Shown: one piece after another, positions 63,785 to 64,000 of the stretch
Layout of the letters: each line of letters starts with the position of its first letter
How positions within the stretch are numbered: position 1 is the stretch's first letter
NCBI GenBank assembly: GCA_030272585.1
Contig: BSYQ01000002.1
Coordinates: 6,200,001-6,264,000 of the forward strand
Length of the DNA stretch: 64,000 bases
Source of the DNA: Bryopsis sp. KO-2023
Taxonomy: Eukaryota > Chlorophyta > Ulvophyceae > Bryopsidales > Bryopsidaceae
Reading direction: 5' to 3'
Translations under genes and position numbers: made by a program
Notes under the pieces: model-generated
Databases searched by the model: none
Seen by the model: only the letters and a program-made list of their open reading frames with translations
What the model was told of the DNA's origin: nothing

Positions 63785-63912
63785 CGCGGCCTGTCATTTT
63801 TTGTCAGACTATTTTCGCGGCTTACGTCATTTTCTGTCAGACTACCTTTTTAATTAGTATTTTCACAATAGCGCCTTTTCGTAGCCTGTCAGTCTCGTCA
63901 GACTTCTTTTTT
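63785..63912 (+). repeat. Irregular ~32-36-bp repeat, three to four copies
   Basis: Copies start near 63785 (GCGGCCTGTCATTTTTTGTC), 63816 (GCGGCTTACGTCATTTTCTG) and 63880 (GTAGCCTGTCAGTCTCGTCA). Each contains GTCAGACT followed by a T-rich tail. A partial copy (ATCAGACTTGTTTTT) lies at about 63762. Confidence 0.65.
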
Positions 63913-64000
63913 GTCGTAGTCGTGACACGGCAGCACCTGTTCGCTGCGGGGGTTCCTTAGTCAGCTACCTCTGAAGAGAAAGGGACCATCTCTAGCTCCG

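Noticed and set aside
1-64000. CRISPR arrays, bacterial operons or phage genes
   Set aside because: No regularly spaced repeats with unique spacers, no ribosome-binding-site-led gene clusters; introns, LTR elements and polyadenylation signals indicate eukaryotic DNA.

Overview
This is a eukaryotic nuclear window. It has spliced genes with GT-AG introns and pyrimidine-rich acceptors, long stretches of homopolymer-rich non-coding DNA, and layers of transposable elements. The species cannot be fixed from sequence alone. A thioredoxin resembling the plant and algal plastid ACHT type, with a transit-peptide-like N-terminus, a Ty3 chromovirus and a short (CCCTAAA)2 telobox together suggest an alga or other plastid-bearing eukaryote. 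This is inference.

Layout. 0-7.9 kb is a graveyard of degenerate elements: two Ulp1-like fragments, reverse-transcriptase fragments and a SWIM-finger fragment. It also holds a clean solo LTR (2038-2459) and a small TIR element (7718-7903). 8572-9871 is a 1300-bp foldback hAT-like element with a perfect 8-bp target duplication. 9.9-16.2 kb has palindromes, simple repeats and unrecognised short ORFs. 16.3-29.1 kb is the gene-bearing part. Gene A (16306-20445) is a large cysteine-rich protein of unknown function. Gene B (21695-23506) ends in a discoidin/F5/8C-like domain. Gene C (24870-26598) is a five-exon, 312-residue secreted Ala/Ser/Cys-rich protein. Gene D (minus strand, 27782-29130) is an ACHT-like thioredoxin. 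A truncated copy of the gene D 5' half lies about 7 kb away at 35545-35900. 29-49 kb is mostly non-coding and homopolymer-rich, with tRNA-like fragments, a 190-nt hairpin and retroelement relics.

49697-60220 is an essentially intact, recent chromovirus of 10,524 bp: 423-bp LTRs with two differences noticed, TSD GTCAG, a PBS, gag, a -1 frameshift site, pol with an integrase and chromodomain, and an unusual third ORF before the 3' LTR. It inserted into the RNase H region of an older retroelement, whose two halves flank it. Its gag carries a second foldback hAT-like element (51149-51560). That element shares its terminal motif with the 8.6-9.9 kb element but is built from different short repeated words, and it inserted without breaking the gag frame.

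The most interesting signals are this pair of word-palindrome hAT-like elements, two introns in neighbouring genes that hold the same ~20-nt insert between locus-specific direct repeats at a 33-nt period, and the chromovirus's A8 frameshift site and third ORF. Calls come from reading the sequence; no database search or folding program was run.
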